A program made the position numbers and the translations under genes. The notes under the pieces were generated by a model. It worked only from the letters and a program-made list of their open reading frames with translations. It did not search any database and was not told where the DNA came from. A stretch of 47,825 nt of DNA from Candidatus Saccharimonadales bacterium (GTDB taxonomy: Bacteria > Patescibacteriota > Saccharimonadia > UBA4664 > DATIHN01): positions 1 to 47,825 of the forward strand of contig DATIHN010000018.1 in NCBI GenBank assembly GCA_035480635.1, in the 5' to 3' direction. Below, piece after piece: positions 15,271 through 24,418 of this stretch. How positions within the stretch are numbered: the stretch's first letter is position 1; each line of letters starts with the position of its first letter.

Positions 15271-17256
15271 GTGGCTGCTCCGGCTAAACGCAATAGACTT
15301 AAGCTCAAACTGAGCTTTAAACGTTTTTATGAGAGCGTATGGTTATACCCGACGATTCTGGGGGTAATATTGTTCGGGTTGACCGCGTTTAAAGTCAGCG
15401 GGAGTTCGATTGGAATTTACCACTCAATTCTTTATGGCAACGAGAACAACCCCGAGCTACTCCTAAACCAGCCCCGTCCGATTAGATCAGATGAATGGTT
15501 GGTTAATACCCAAATGACAATTGTGCAGTTCCGTGATCACTATCCAGCCATAAACCCTGCAATTGGTAAGGGCGAAGATATGACTATAGGCACCGATGTG
15601 CCTTCCAAAGATTGGAGTACGGTTTTTCGGCCTCAAAATTTGGCTTTTTTTGTTCTCCCGTTCAACCAAGCTTTTGCTTTCCGCTGGTGGCTTTGGCCTT
15701 TCTTGTTGACATCTGCCGTCTATTTCTTCGTTTTGAAGTTTCTCCCTGGTAAGCGATTATTCGCTGCACTAATATCCCTGGCTGTAACGGCCAGTCCTTT
15801 TATTGTTTGGTGGTTTTTGGCCGGCACAATTGCGCCTATCTTCTTCAGTCTAACAATCCTATTGGTAGCTATTGGTATCATCGAGACAGATAGCCGGCGG
15901 CGGCAGCTGATTTTAGCTGCCGTTTTGGCGTATTTAATGGTCTGTTTTGCCCTAATTCTTTATCCGCCTTTTCAAATCGCCTCGGTTTTAGCTTTGGTCA
16001 GTTTCTTTGTGGGCTATTTACTCGAACAACATCGCCAGGTTCCCTGGAAAGACCTTTTTCTGAAGCTGCTTTGGGTAGCTGGGGCGGCAGGGATAGCAGC
16101 AGTTGTTTCGGCACTATTTGTGGCGACTCATCTGGGCGCTATCCGTACCACAGCAAATACAGTCTATCCTGGTGTCCGTGATATTCATAGCGGTGGACTG
16201 AGTTGGTTGCAGCTCTTTACCAGCCAACTCTCGCCAATCCTGCAATCGAACAGCCGTGGGGCTAACTTCTTTACCAATCAAAGTGAGGCCTCGAACTTCA
16301 TCTTTATAGCTCCATTCTTGATAGTCCCATCACTTTACCTGTCTCTAAGACAAAAGCAAAAAAAAGGCAGTTATGACTGGCCGATGATCACCGTCAACGT
16401 TTTTATAACATTACTACTGGTTAGAGTCTTTGTGCCTGGAGCCAACATTATTTATAAACTCTTACTGCTCAACAAAGTTCAACACGCGCGGCTAATAATT
16501 GGTTTTGGGCTGCTCCAATTAATGCAAATCGTTCTGATTATTAGAAATCAGACTGTAAATAAGTGGAAGTTCCCTCTAATTGGGGCTATGGCTTTTTCAG
16601 TTATAACCCTGATTAGCTATCTTTACTCAGGGTTCTTCGTCAAACAGCATTTCCCGATCTTCTTGCATCCTAATGAGACAGTTTTGGTTTTGGGAGCAGC
16701 ATTCTTTATGGCCGGACTGGTCTTCGCACTTCTAAGAAACTGGGGCCTTATCTTTGCCAGCGCTCTAATGGTTTTCACCCTGCTCTCTGTGTTTCATGTC
16801 CATCCTCTACTTAAGAATATCGGCCAAGAACCTGACCCCAAGATTATGAAAATCATCTCGAGCTACGATGGCGGTAAATGGGTGGTAATGGATAGCGTAG
16901 TATTCGAAAATCTTCCGCTTGATGCTGGCAAAAGCTCGTTAACAGGTGTCAATTACTACCCCCAGCTCGACTTATGGCACGAACTCGACCCCGATCGGGC
17001 CTACTCGGACATTTACAATCGGTACGCTCACGTCTACTTCACTCTTAGCGACGGTGCTTCGGCGACATTTAACCTCCACGGTACCGACAATTTCTCAGTG
17101 GCCTGGGACCCTTGCAGCCAATTTACCCACACCGAGGATATACGCTATGCGTTGTCACAGAACCTTTTGAACAATCGCTGCCTAACCTTAGTCAACAAGG
17201 TCGATTACCCGCAACTTAGCTTCTACATTTATAAAACCGTGCCGCCAGCACTCTGA
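15271..17256 (+). CDS. Large multi-pass membrane protein, GT-C/YfhO-like
   Basis: 661 aa, GTG start 3 bases after the previous stop. There are about 11-13 membrane segments, a first extracellular loop with RPIRSDEWLVNTQM and a C-terminal soluble domain of about 130 residues. This shape fits a GT-C glycosyltransferase using polyprenyl-phosphate sugars, as in YfhO-like glycan-modifying proteins; the RSDEW motif in the first loop could hold the catalytic acid. The family is not recognised with certainty. The GT2 at 8185 could provide its donor and the small transporter before it could flip it. Confidence 0.75.
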   Translation: MAAPAKRNRLKLKLSFKRFYESVWLYPTILGVILFGLTAFKVSGSSIGIYHSILYGNENNPELLLNQPRPIRSDEWLVNTQMTIVQFRDHYPAINPAIGKGEDMTIGTDVPSKDWSTVFRPQNLAFFVLPFNQAFAFRWWLWPFLLTSAVYFFVLKFLPGKRLFAALISLAVTASPFIVWWFLAGTIAPIFFSLTILLVAIGIIETDSRRRQLILAAVLAYLMVCFALILYPPFQIASVLALVSFFVGYLLEQHRQVPWKDLFLKLLWVAGAAGIAAVVSALFVATHLGAIRTTANTVYPGVRDIHSGGLSWLQLFTSQLSPILQSNSRGANFFTNQSEASNFIFIAPFLIVPSLYLSLRQKQKKGSYDWPMITVNVFITLLLVRVFVPGANIIYKLLLLNKVQHARLIIGFGLLQLMQIVLIIRNQTVNKWKFPLIGAMAFSVITLISYLYSGFFVKQHFPIFLHPNETVLVLGAAFFMAGLVFALLRNWGLIFASALMVFTLLSVFHVHPLLKNIGQEPDPKIMKIISSYDGGKWVVMDSVVFENLPLDAGKSSLTGVNYYPQLDLWHELDPDRAYSDIYNRYAHVYFTLSDGASATFNLHGTDNFSVAWDPCSQFTHTEDIRYALSQNLLNNRCLTLVNKVDYPQLSFYIYKTVPPAL

Positions 17257-17271
17257 TAGTAGCTACGCTTA

Positions 17272-17280
17272 TGGTATAAT
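17272..17280 (+). promoter_or_regulatory. Extended -10 promoter before the secreted pair
   Basis: TGGTATAAT, a TGn-extended -10, 27 nt before the TTG at 17308. The -35 is weak. Confidence 0.6.
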
Positions 17281-17307
17281 CACTCCGAGGGGTAAAAATC
17301 AAACTCG

Positions 17308-17868
17308 TTGAAGAAATTCTCCAAAAAACAGATCATTTTCATTTTGAGCAGCCTGGTTTTGGTGGCTGGCATGGGTTTCTTGGCATTTAGCCACCATAAG
17401 TCCGCCAAAAACACCGTCGTTGAGCCCAAAGGTGAGCAACAACCAGGTACGCCAACAACGACAGCTCCGTCGACTTCGCCCACCGCTTCGTCTCAACCTT
17501 CCAGGGAAAGTTCGAGCGGAATTTCTTCTTCTGGCTCAAGGTTGCCCGTGCCGACGGGCCAAGTTATTAATGTTAAAAGTATTTCGCTCTCGGCCATGCC
17601 GTGCGGTAATGCTCAACCTGCGCCCAATTGCCCTAATCTGGAGTCAACTTGCCAAACAATTGTCGGCGGCAATTGTACGCTGAAAATTTCCGGTAGTAAG
17701 GCTGTTACTATTCAACCTTCTTCAACTGACGGTAACGGTCAATTCATCTTTGATTGGAATGCTGGAAAGGTTGGTCTCACTCCTGGTGACTGGAATGTCC
17801 AACTAGTGGCGGAAAAGGACGGGCAAACCAGCTCATCCGGAGTAGAGGTATTACATGTTTCGAGTTGA
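17308..17868 (+). CDS. Secreted or anchored protein with Thr/Ser/Pro linker, unknown
   Basis: 186 aa, TTG start. A Lys-rich start and one hydrophobic segment (about 9-26) act as signal or anchor. Residues 35-85 are a low-complexity Pro/Thr/Ser spacer. The rest is an Ig-like beta domain with four Cys (SAMPCGNAQPAPNCPNLEST, GGNC region). Its end overlaps the following lysozyme-like gene by 14 bases, so the two are co-translated and may work at the same surface site. Family not recognised. Confidence 0.7.
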   Translation: MKKFSKKQIIFILSSLVLVAGMGFLAFSHHKSAKNTVVEPKGEQQPGTPTTTAPSTSPTASSQPSRESSSGISSSGSRLPVPTGQVINVKSISLSAMPCGNAQPAPNCPNLESTCQTIVGGNCTLKISGSKAVTIQPSSTDGNGQFIFDWNAGKVGLTPGDWNVQLVAEKDGQTSSSGVEVLHVSS

Positions 17869-19564
17869 ATTCTATAAAAAAGCTGTCTTTAGTTTGATCA
17901 TTACGATTGGTATATTGCTAAGCCTAGTGGCCTCAGCTGGTACGGCTCGCGCGTCCAACAGCCGCATGATCGACGATCAGATCTTTAATAACACCGCCTC
18001 TATGGGCGTTTCGAGCATACAATCATTCTTAAACGGCTTCCCAAACAGTTGTATAAAGAGTTATGCCTCTATTATGCCAGTTGCATACTATACTTACGGT
18101 GGCAACGCTCCGGCCGCCGATATAATTAGTTGGTCGGCCAGTAACTGGGGCGTTAATCCTCAGGTCCTGCTGGCTACTATGCAGAAAGAAGAGCAATTGG
18201 TTGATGGTAGCCAGGGCTGTGACGCTTGGCGCTTTGTCTCGACTATGGGCTATGATTGTCCGGGATCGCTTTTGTCTTATCCGCCAGGTAATTACCCGAC
18301 CAATAACTCTGGTGGCACATCGCCAAACTATCCCAGCGGCATTTCCAATACTTGCGTCCAACACGGTACGGCCATTGGGTTCTCAGCCCAAGTTAATCAC
18401 GCTGCTTGGCTCTTAGAGTTCGGCTTACAAAGATCATATGGTAATACGACGTGGGACGGCGATGATGCACTGACCTATTACGGTCCCATGACACAGGGTT
18501 ATCGCAAACGTTGTGGGTCCTGTGCAACGATCTATTATGACGGCAACAACACAATTAATGGTCAAACCATCTACATTGAGAATGGCGCAACCGCTTCGCT
18601 ATATAACTACACTCCGTTCCTTAACCAAAATTTCCCCACCATCTTCACCAACTGGTTTGGTAACCCTCTCTCGGCCTGTTTGAGCACGGGTAACCTTGCA
18701 ACAACCGCTGGTCCAAAAATCCTTAGTTATAAATATGGCACCACTTCCACTAGTTTCCTAACATATACCCAGCTCAATAACACTGGTTCAGCTTGTGCCG
18801 AGGCCCACGTTTGGAACCCGGGCTTCTCAACTTGGTTAACCCATATTGCCGCTGGTATGCGTTCAAGTGATCCTAGTATAGGTACCTTTGTGTCATCAAA
18901 GTCAGCCGTTGATATGCAGGCTAGCCTCAATTACCTGGTCTATGGCGGTAGTGGCTTATTGGAGGTTCATCGACTCAGTCCCAACCTCAGATTAATGCCT
19001 GGATACTACGACGTTGCTACCAATCTCAGCGGCGTCAGTCCGGCCAGTGGCACCTTTGTAGCCGGAGACTTCTTTGGCCGCGGCTACGATCAGTTAGTTT
19101 ACGTTTTGTACAACGGCTCCAACGGCCGGGCAGAAATTCACATGTTCGACCCCAGCATGCGCTCCGCCATTGGCTATTACGATGTACCGACCAACCTGGG
19201 CGGCGTCAGTGCAACCAGTGGCACCTTTGTGGCAGGAGACTTCTTGCATATTGGTCATGATCAACTAGCCTATATTCTCTACGCCGGGGGCTCCGGACAT
19301 GCTGAAGTCCATGTCTTTGACCCCAGCCTGCGCTCCGCCATTGGCTACTACGATGTACCGACCAACTTAACGGCGGTGAGTAATGCGACCGGAACCTTTG
19401 TTGGCGGTGACTTTATTGGCCGTGGGTATTCCCAGTTGGTCTACATTATCTACAACGATAGTGCCGGCCGGGTTGAAACCCACATGTTTAACCCCGCGAT
19501 GACTCAAGCTACCGGTTTTCAAGACGTTATCACCAACCTGACAGGATTTGATCCGAGTCAGTAG
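17855..19564 (+). CDS. Secreted lysozyme-like protein with C-terminal FG-GAP-like repeats
   Basis: 569 aa. Signal peptide with TARAS cleavage region (about 28-34). Residues about 35-270 look like a lysozyme/glucosaminidase-type domain (NWGVNPQVLLATMQKEEQL, AAWLLEF), probably cutting peptidoglycan. Residues about 370-565 hold four repeats of about 65 aa with the core GTFVAGDFFGRGYDQLVY, an FG-GAP/VCBS-like propeller unit, likely for surface or glycan binding. The combination suggests a surface autolysin or host-contact protein; substrate not shown. Ends next to the convergent fusion transferase. Confidence 0.8.
   Translation: MFRVEFYKKAVFSLIITIGILLSLVASAGTARASNSRMIDDQIFNNTASMGVSSIQSFLNGFPNSCIKSYASIMPVAYYTYGGNAPAADIISWSASNWGVNPQVLLATMQKEEQLVDGSQGCDAWRFVSTMGYDCPGSLLSYPPGNYPTNNSGGTSPNYPSGISNTCVQHGTAIGFSAQVNHAAWLLEFGLQRSYGNTTWDGDDALTYYGPMTQGYRKRCGSCATIYYDGNNTINGQTIYIENGATASLYNYTPFLNQNFPTIFTNWFGNPLSACLSTGNLATTAGPKILSYKYGTTSTSFLTYTQLNNTGSACAEAHVWNPGFSTWLTHIAAGMRSSDPSIGTFVSSKSAVDMQASLNYLVYGGSGLLEVHRLSPNLRLMPGYYDVATNLSGVSPASGTFVAGDFFGRGYDQLVYVLYNGSNGRAEIHMFDPSMRSAIGYYDVPTNLGGVSATSGTFVAGDFLHIGHDQLAYILYAGGSGHAEVHVFDPSLRSAIGYYDVPTNLTAVSNATGTFVGGDFIGRGYSQLVYIIYNDSAGRVETHMFNPAMTQATGFQDVITNLTGFDPSQ
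18990..19540 (+). repeat. Internal tandem repeats in the secreted lysozyme-like gene
   Basis: Units of about 195 bases repeat in frame; the best conserved part (CGCTCCGCCATTGGCTA and on) recurs at about 19158 and 19329 with few changes. They encode the FG-GAP-like units and could recombine to change repeat number. Confidence 0.75.
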
Positions 19565-22453
19565 CTAATCGAGGCTTAGCCGAGCATTGGCCGTGTCACG
19601 GCGGAAGTTGGGATTATAGTATGGATCATTATTGATATAGTCCCAGCCCCACTTCTCTCCGAAGAGTTTAATTTCTTGATTAAATAAATTGAGATCACGA
19701 TGTTTTGAGCCAGGCACCCCTACTGAAACCGATTCATGATGGAATAGTTTCACGTATGGGTTAAATATGTTGAACAGACCCTCTTTTCGCAGTTTGAGGC
19801 AAAAGTCGACATCATTCCATGCAATCTTAAACTTACCATCAAAGCCACCTACCTTATTAAATTTGGTCTTGGATACCATTACACAAGCAGCCGTTACCGC
19901 AGAGAAATCTCGAACGCCACCAATATACAAAGCTTCGGTCGAGTCTTCCGGAGGATTATCTTGATAGGCCGGGTAGAAATGTCCAGCTATGCCGGGGGTT
20001 TGATTGTTACCACCAACTCCGAGAATAACACCTGCATGCTGCAAGGTATGGTTGGGATAGAGTAGCTTGCAGCCAACTGCGCCTGCATGTGGTTGCTGAG
20101 CAAACTGTAAGAGCCCCTGGACCCAATCACGGGTTATTATCTCTGTATCGTTGTTTAAGAACAACAAATATTCGCCGCTAGCACTCTGGGCTCCAAAATT
20201 ACAGACATCCGAGAAATTAAATTCATCATTCCACTGTATTTGTTTAAAGTTCTGGTGTTGCCGGTATTTTTCGTAGAGCTGCCATACCCGCTTATCCCCC
20301 GAGCCAGTATCCACCAACACAACCTCAAAGTTCGAGTAGGTTGTGCGTCTATACAATGTGGCAAGGCATTTGCTGATATGCGGGTATTGATCTTTGGTGG
20401 GAATGATAATGGAAACTTTAGGTACGCCATTGAGCTTATAGTCTGAACGCCACATTAAATTTGGCACCCCCCATTTGAGCTCTCTGACTTCGAGACCACG
20501 AGCAGTAGCGTCATCCATTAGTGCTTTGCGTTGGTTGGTATAAGCATACTTCTTAGCAGAAGCTAAAAGAGCAGTAGAAGTATTACTCTTTCGCCAGCTA
20601 TATATGATTTTGGGTATGTGATAGATCCGACTCGTCTCACGTGATAGTCGAAGAAACAGGTCCCAGTCCTGAGCGCCCTCATATCCCAATCGAAAACCGC
20701 CTACTTTATCCATAAGCTGTTTTCGTATTACCGCAAAGTGAGTAATGTAGTTAACTGACCGCAAATAGTCAGGGCTCCAATCCGGCTTAAAAAAGGGATC
20801 AGAATGCACCAGGCCTTTTTGGTCTATCTTGTCTTCGTCACTGTAAATTAAATCTGCATCCGGATGCCGATTGATTGTAGCAACGACCTCATATAACGCA
20901 TTGGCCCAAAGAAAGTCGTCATGATCCAATAAGGCGATATATTTACCAGATGCTAGTTCGAGCGCTGAATTGGAGGCAGCACAGATGTGGCCATTCTTTT
21001 TTCGAAATTTAACCTTAATACGTGTATCACTGTTAGCATATTCGGACAATATATGCTGCGTACGTTCGCCTGGCGAAGCATCGTCGGCTATACACAGTTC
21101 CCAGTTTCTATAACTCTGATTCTGGACCGACTCAATACAGGTTTTTAAGAAATCTGGTTGGGTATTATATGTCGGCATGATGATGCTAATAAGGGGTTGG
21201 CTCTTAAAAAGTGTCGACGACTTTGCTTGATCTTCTAGGTCAAACGAAGTCGGACGATGTTGACGAACCCACTCAAGATACTCATATTCACGTAAGCGTT
21301 GATTCTTTTTACGTTGGATCTCGGCATGTGTAACGCTCAATATACGCCGGATATAAGGCGTCTTCATAGCAATGTCCAATACTATTGATTTGATCCATTT
21401 AAAGATTTGTGTTAATCCAATCTTTCTAAATATTTTTTTAAGTATTGAGATAAGTTTTCTTGCAACCCTGAAGAAGAACCAAAGCTTTGAATCATATATA
21501 CCATTGAGCTCCTCTTGTAGCGCGTGGTTGTGCCTCAACAGTTCAGTGGCTTCGATGTTAAGCAAATCTTCGTTGTGAGAGTGTACCCGGATAGAACTTG
21601 CCAAGCCGGCCAATATGTTCTGTGTGCGAAGGCTAAAATGATCCTCTATACCAGGCTCTACTTTAGGGGTATCAAATTTTATCAAGGACCCACTACCACT
21701 AACGTCTATGATATAGATCGTGCGATATCCTTTCTCGCAGAAATCGTGAGGACCATATTTTGAAATGTAATCATTGTTTAGCGCTTCAATTTCGCCTTCG
21801 ATGCGATCATCGTCGGCAATTGCACCTTCTACTGACAAGAAGTTTAGTTTTGTTATGAGCTCCCAGCTTGGCAAGCAGCCATGATCAAATTTAATGAAGT
21901 TTATGCCTTCTTCCTTAAGTATTTCTTCAAGCTCCGTTGCTTTGGGTAAGCCATAAGTAATGTGTTCGTTAAGCCAGGGGTGTTCCCGACCAAAGATGCT
22001 ATTAAAGAAATTGTTAACGCGCTTCTCGGCGGCAGCCGATTCCGGGCTATACATGGGGCCGCAAAGTATCACAAATTCCTTACTTATCCGAAGTAGCTCT
22101 TTTATGAACGTTTGACGGTCGTCTTGTTTGATGTGTTCGTAGACATCGCATGACGTAACAATGTCGTAGCTATGGTCTTTTATCGGCATATCTAATGCCG
22201 ATGCTTTGATGTAATTCTCGTAGTTGTTTTCAGGTAGATCTAGTAGATCGATTTTTTTATCCAATATGTCTGGTAACGGACTGCCATTCCCGCCAATATC
22301 AATTATTTTTTTGTCTTTATAGGCTCCGCCAGTTAGGCTATGAGTGATCTCGCCAACTAACCAATACCTAATGATGAAGGTTGGTTCTTTGATAAGTAAG
22401 GACTTAGATAGTTTAATCTTTTGACCAATCAGGCTCGAGGTTGATAATGCCAT
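19565..22453 (-). CDS. Three-domain fusion: methyltransferase + two family 2 glycosyltransferases
   Basis: 962 aa. Residues about 25-250 form a class I methyltransferase (KKIIDIGGNGSPLPDI, then YDIVTSCDVYEHI). A long linker has a basic, partly amphipathic stretch (about 325-395). The first GT2 domain (about 420-650) has ISIIMPTYNT, CIADDASPG and LLDHDDF. The second (about 690-930) has VSIIIPTKDQ, VLVDTGSGD and LFLNNDTEI. It overlaps wzt by 41 bases, but an AAGGA SD supports the start. Next to Wzt/Wzm such an enzyme may build and cap a chain by methylation, as WbdA/WbdD do. That role is inference. Confidence 0.9.
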   Translation of the reverse strand: MALSTSSLIGQKIKLSKSLLIKEPTFIIRYWLVGEITHSLTGGAYKDKKIIDIGGNGSPLPDILDKKIDLLDLPENNYENYIKASALDMPIKDHSYDIVTSCDVYEHIKQDDRQTFIKELLRISKEFVILCGPMYSPESAAAEKRVNNFFNSIFGREHPWLNEHITYGLPKATELEEILKEEGINFIKFDHGCLPSWELITKLNFLSVEGAIADDDRIEGEIEALNNDYISKYGPHDFCEKGYRTIYIIDVSGSGSLIKFDTPKVEPGIEDHFSLRTQNILAGLASSIRVHSHNEDLLNIEATELLRHNHALQEELNGIYDSKLWFFFRVARKLISILKKIFRKIGLTQIFKWIKSIVLDIAMKTPYIRRILSVTHAEIQRKKNQRLREYEYLEWVRQHRPTSFDLEDQAKSSTLFKSQPLISIIMPTYNTQPDFLKTCIESVQNQSYRNWELCIADDASPGERTQHILSEYANSDTRIKVKFRKKNGHICAASNSALELASGKYIALLDHDDFLWANALYEVVATINRHPDADLIYSDEDKIDQKGLVHSDPFFKPDWSPDYLRSVNYITHFAVIRKQLMDKVGGFRLGYEGAQDWDLFLRLSRETSRIYHIPKIIYSWRKSNTSTALLASAKKYAYTNQRKALMDDATARGLEVRELKWGVPNLMWRSDYKLNGVPKVSIIIPTKDQYPHISKCLATLYRRTTYSNFEVVLVDTGSGDKRVWQLYEKYRQHQNFKQIQWNDEFNFSDVCNFGAQSASGEYLLFLNNDTEIITRDWVQGLLQFAQQPHAGAVGCKLLYPNHTLQHAGVILGVGGNNQTPGIAGHFYPAYQDNPPEDSTEALYIGGVRDFSAVTAACVMVSKTKFNKVGGFDGKFKIAWNDVDFCLKLRKEGLFNIFNPYVKLFHHESVSVGVPGSKHRDLNLFNQEIKLFGEKWGWDYINNDPYYNPNFRRDTANARLSLD

Positions 22454-23582
22454 GTCTTTCCTTACCGATTATTTGTAGACTTCCGGCCTCATTGACAAAA
22501 TCATATGGAGACGAGAGGTCTTCATTAAAACAACTAGCCGTTAGATTGTAAACACCTGGAGCAAGAGGATTGAGATTGAATCCGGCCATAACTTTGCCGC
22601 TCCCGTTAACTTTCCCGAGACTGAGCCTCGATTCCATAGTGTTCGGTCCCGCGACCGTCAAGCCGTTAATCTCTAGCGCTAGTCCAAAGACTGGATTGGC
22701 AACTTCTTGCGAAGCTTTGTAGCTTATCTCAATATCAAATGGCTCCCCCTCTGGGACATGCATAACGGCCTTGCCTTTCGACAGTGCCCTAATCTTAGTA
22801 ATCTGAACTTCACCGGTCCCAATATGTTGAAATTCTCGCTTCTCCCCTATATCGCCGGCCGACATCAAAGTTTGATACTGGGCGATAACTTGGGACGTTA
22901 CTCCGGCTGCTAAAATTTTTCCCTCATTAATTAGCACCGCCCGGTCGCAGAATTCTTCAACAGCCGCTAAGTCATGGCTAATAAATATAATGGTGCGGCC
23001 CGACTTCTTCAATTGCCTAAAGACATCAAGGCATTTGCGTTGAAACTTAACATCACCGACAGCTAAGACCTCATCAATCAATAGGATCTGGGATTGAGCC
23101 TGAATAGCAATCGAAAAAGCCAACCGCACCTGCATGCCAGAGGAGTAATTTTTAAGTTTTTGATCCATAAACTTTTCTAATTCAGCGAAAGCTACGATTT
23201 CGTTGTATAGCTCATTGATCTGTTTTGGAGTTAAGCCAAAGATGGCCCCGTTAAGATAGACGTTGTCACGGCCGGTTAGTTCCGGATTGAAGCCCACTCC
23301 CAGTTCTATAAAAGGGGTTAGCAATCCGTTAACATTGACTGAACCGCTGGTGGGTTGGTAAATCCCCGCCAAGATTTTTAGCAGGGTACTCTTGCCACTA
23401 CCATTGCGACCAAGAATGCCAAAGAATTCTCCTTTTTTAACCTTAAGTGAAATGCCCTTCAGAACTTCCAGCCGCTCAAAACGTCGCCGCTGAAAATGAA
23501 GTAAGGTTTGTTTCAAGGAAGTGTTTTTGTCATGAGGTAGTTTGAATTCTTTGAAAAGGTCGTGAACTTCGACGGAGTTCAT
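22413..23582 (-). CDS. wzt: Polysaccharide ABC transporter ATPase with glycan-binding tail
   Basis: 389 aa. Walker A GRNGSGKST, signature YSSGMQVRL and Walker B ILLIDEV are intact in residues 1-245. Residues about 265-389 are a beta-rich extension like the Wzt C-terminal domain that recognises the capped end of an O-antigen or teichoic-like chain before export. It directly follows wzm without a gap and overlaps the methyltransferase-transferase fusion. The tail makes a substrate-selecting exporter more likely than a TagH-type one. Confidence 0.93.
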   Translation of the reverse strand: MNSVEVHDLFKEFKLPHDKNTSLKQTLLHFQRRRFERLEVLKGISLKVKKGEFFGILGRNGSGKSTLLKILAGIYQPTSGSVNVNGLLTPFIELGVGFNPELTGRDNVYLNGAIFGLTPKQINELYNEIVAFAELEKFMDQKLKNYSSGMQVRLAFSIAIQAQSQILLIDEVLAVGDVKFQRKCLDVFRQLKKSGRTIIFISHDLAAVEEFCDRAVLINEGKILAAGVTSQVIAQYQTLMSAGDIGEKREFQHIGTGEVQITKIRALSKGKAVMHVPEGEPFDIEISYKASQEVANPVFGLALEINGLTVAGPNTMESRLSLGKVNGSGKVMAGFNLNPLAPGVYNLTASCFNEDLSSPYDFVNEAGSLQIIGKERHGIINLEPDWSKD

Positions 23583-24377
23583 CTAGATCTCCTCTGCGAA
23601 CATGCGTGACTGCATCCTGAAGTATATGACAGCAATATATGTTACCACGATCACAACAACGAACGGGGCTAGAGATAGGGGCCCATAAATCAGCTTGCCA
23701 GTAGTGGGCGTTTTAGAGGTTACCATGACTGAGCGTAGATATTGGATCATTTGCGCCAGGGGGTTCATAAGCAGGATTTTTTGGTACTTAGTAGGAATGA
23801 TTGCTAAGGGGTAAATGATGGGGGTGGCATAAAACAGAAGCTGCATCATGACCTCCCAGATGTAGGAAATATCACGGAATTTGACATAAAGAGCTGCCAA
23901 AAAGAATGAAACAGCTCCCGAAAAAATCAGCAGCTCAATCAAGATAAGTGGTAACAACAAGGCCCCCCAATGAATCTCTGCGCCGGACAACAGCAGAAAA
24001 ACCCCGAAGACAACCAAGTTGATGATCAAATTAACAAATGCTGAAAACGAAGTTGAAAGCACGAGTATGAATTTTGGCACATTGGTTTTACGTATGAGTT
24101 CGCCTTTGTCGACAATCGCCCTTAAACCCAGCATTGAAGCTTCCTGGAAATATGTCCAAACAACGATTCCAAGCAGTAAGTAGGCTGGGTAATGCGGGAT
24201 GCTTGCGCCCAGTTTTAAGAATTTGCTGAAGACAATATAGAGGATAGTAAAAAGGGCTAGTGGTCTAAGTAATGACCATAGGTAGCCCAGAACCGAGCCT
24301 TGGTAACGCAGCTTGAAATCAGTCCGCACAAACTCTCGAAGAAGGTAATAATTATGCTTTTTAAATATATTCTTCAT
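23583..24377 (-). CDS. wzm: Polysaccharide ABC transporter permease
   Basis: 264 aa from the ATG at 24377; an ATG at 24428 would overlap the divergent transferase start. ABC-2 fold with six membrane segments, beginning YYLLREFVRTDFKLRYQGS and containing LGYLWSLLRPLALF, the family hallmark. Pairs with the wzt just downstream. Confidence 0.92.
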   Translation of the reverse strand: MKNIFKKHNYYLLREFVRTDFKLRYQGSVLGYLWSLLRPLALFTILYIVFSKFLKLGASIPHYPAYLLLGIVVWTYFQEASMLGLRAIVDKGELIRKTNVPKFILVLSTSFSAFVNLIINLVVFGVFLLLSGAEIHWGALLLPLILIELLIFSGAVSFFLAALYVKFRDISYIWEVMMQLLFYATPIIYPLAIIPTKYQKILLMNPLAQMIQYLRSVMVTSKTPTTGKLIYGPLSLAPFVVVIVVTYIAVIYFRMQSRMFAEEI

Positions 24378-24384
24378 ATCTAAT

Positions 24385-24412
24385 CTGACGACTTCCTTGA
24401 TTTTGCTATAAT
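24385..24412 (+). promoter_or_regulatory. Promoter of the GT2-wzx-wzy unit, leaderless
   Basis: CTGACG (24385-24390), 16-nt spacer, TATAAT (24407-24412). The ATG at 24419 is 6 nt after the -10 box, about where transcription should begin, so the mRNA should have no leader and no SD. Confidence 0.6.
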
Positions 24413-24418
24413 ACTCTA

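Noticed and set aside
18990-19540. CRISPR-like regular repeats
   Set aside because: The repeats are about 195 bases, in frame, and code for FG-GAP-like protein units; no short repeat-spacer pattern exists in the window.
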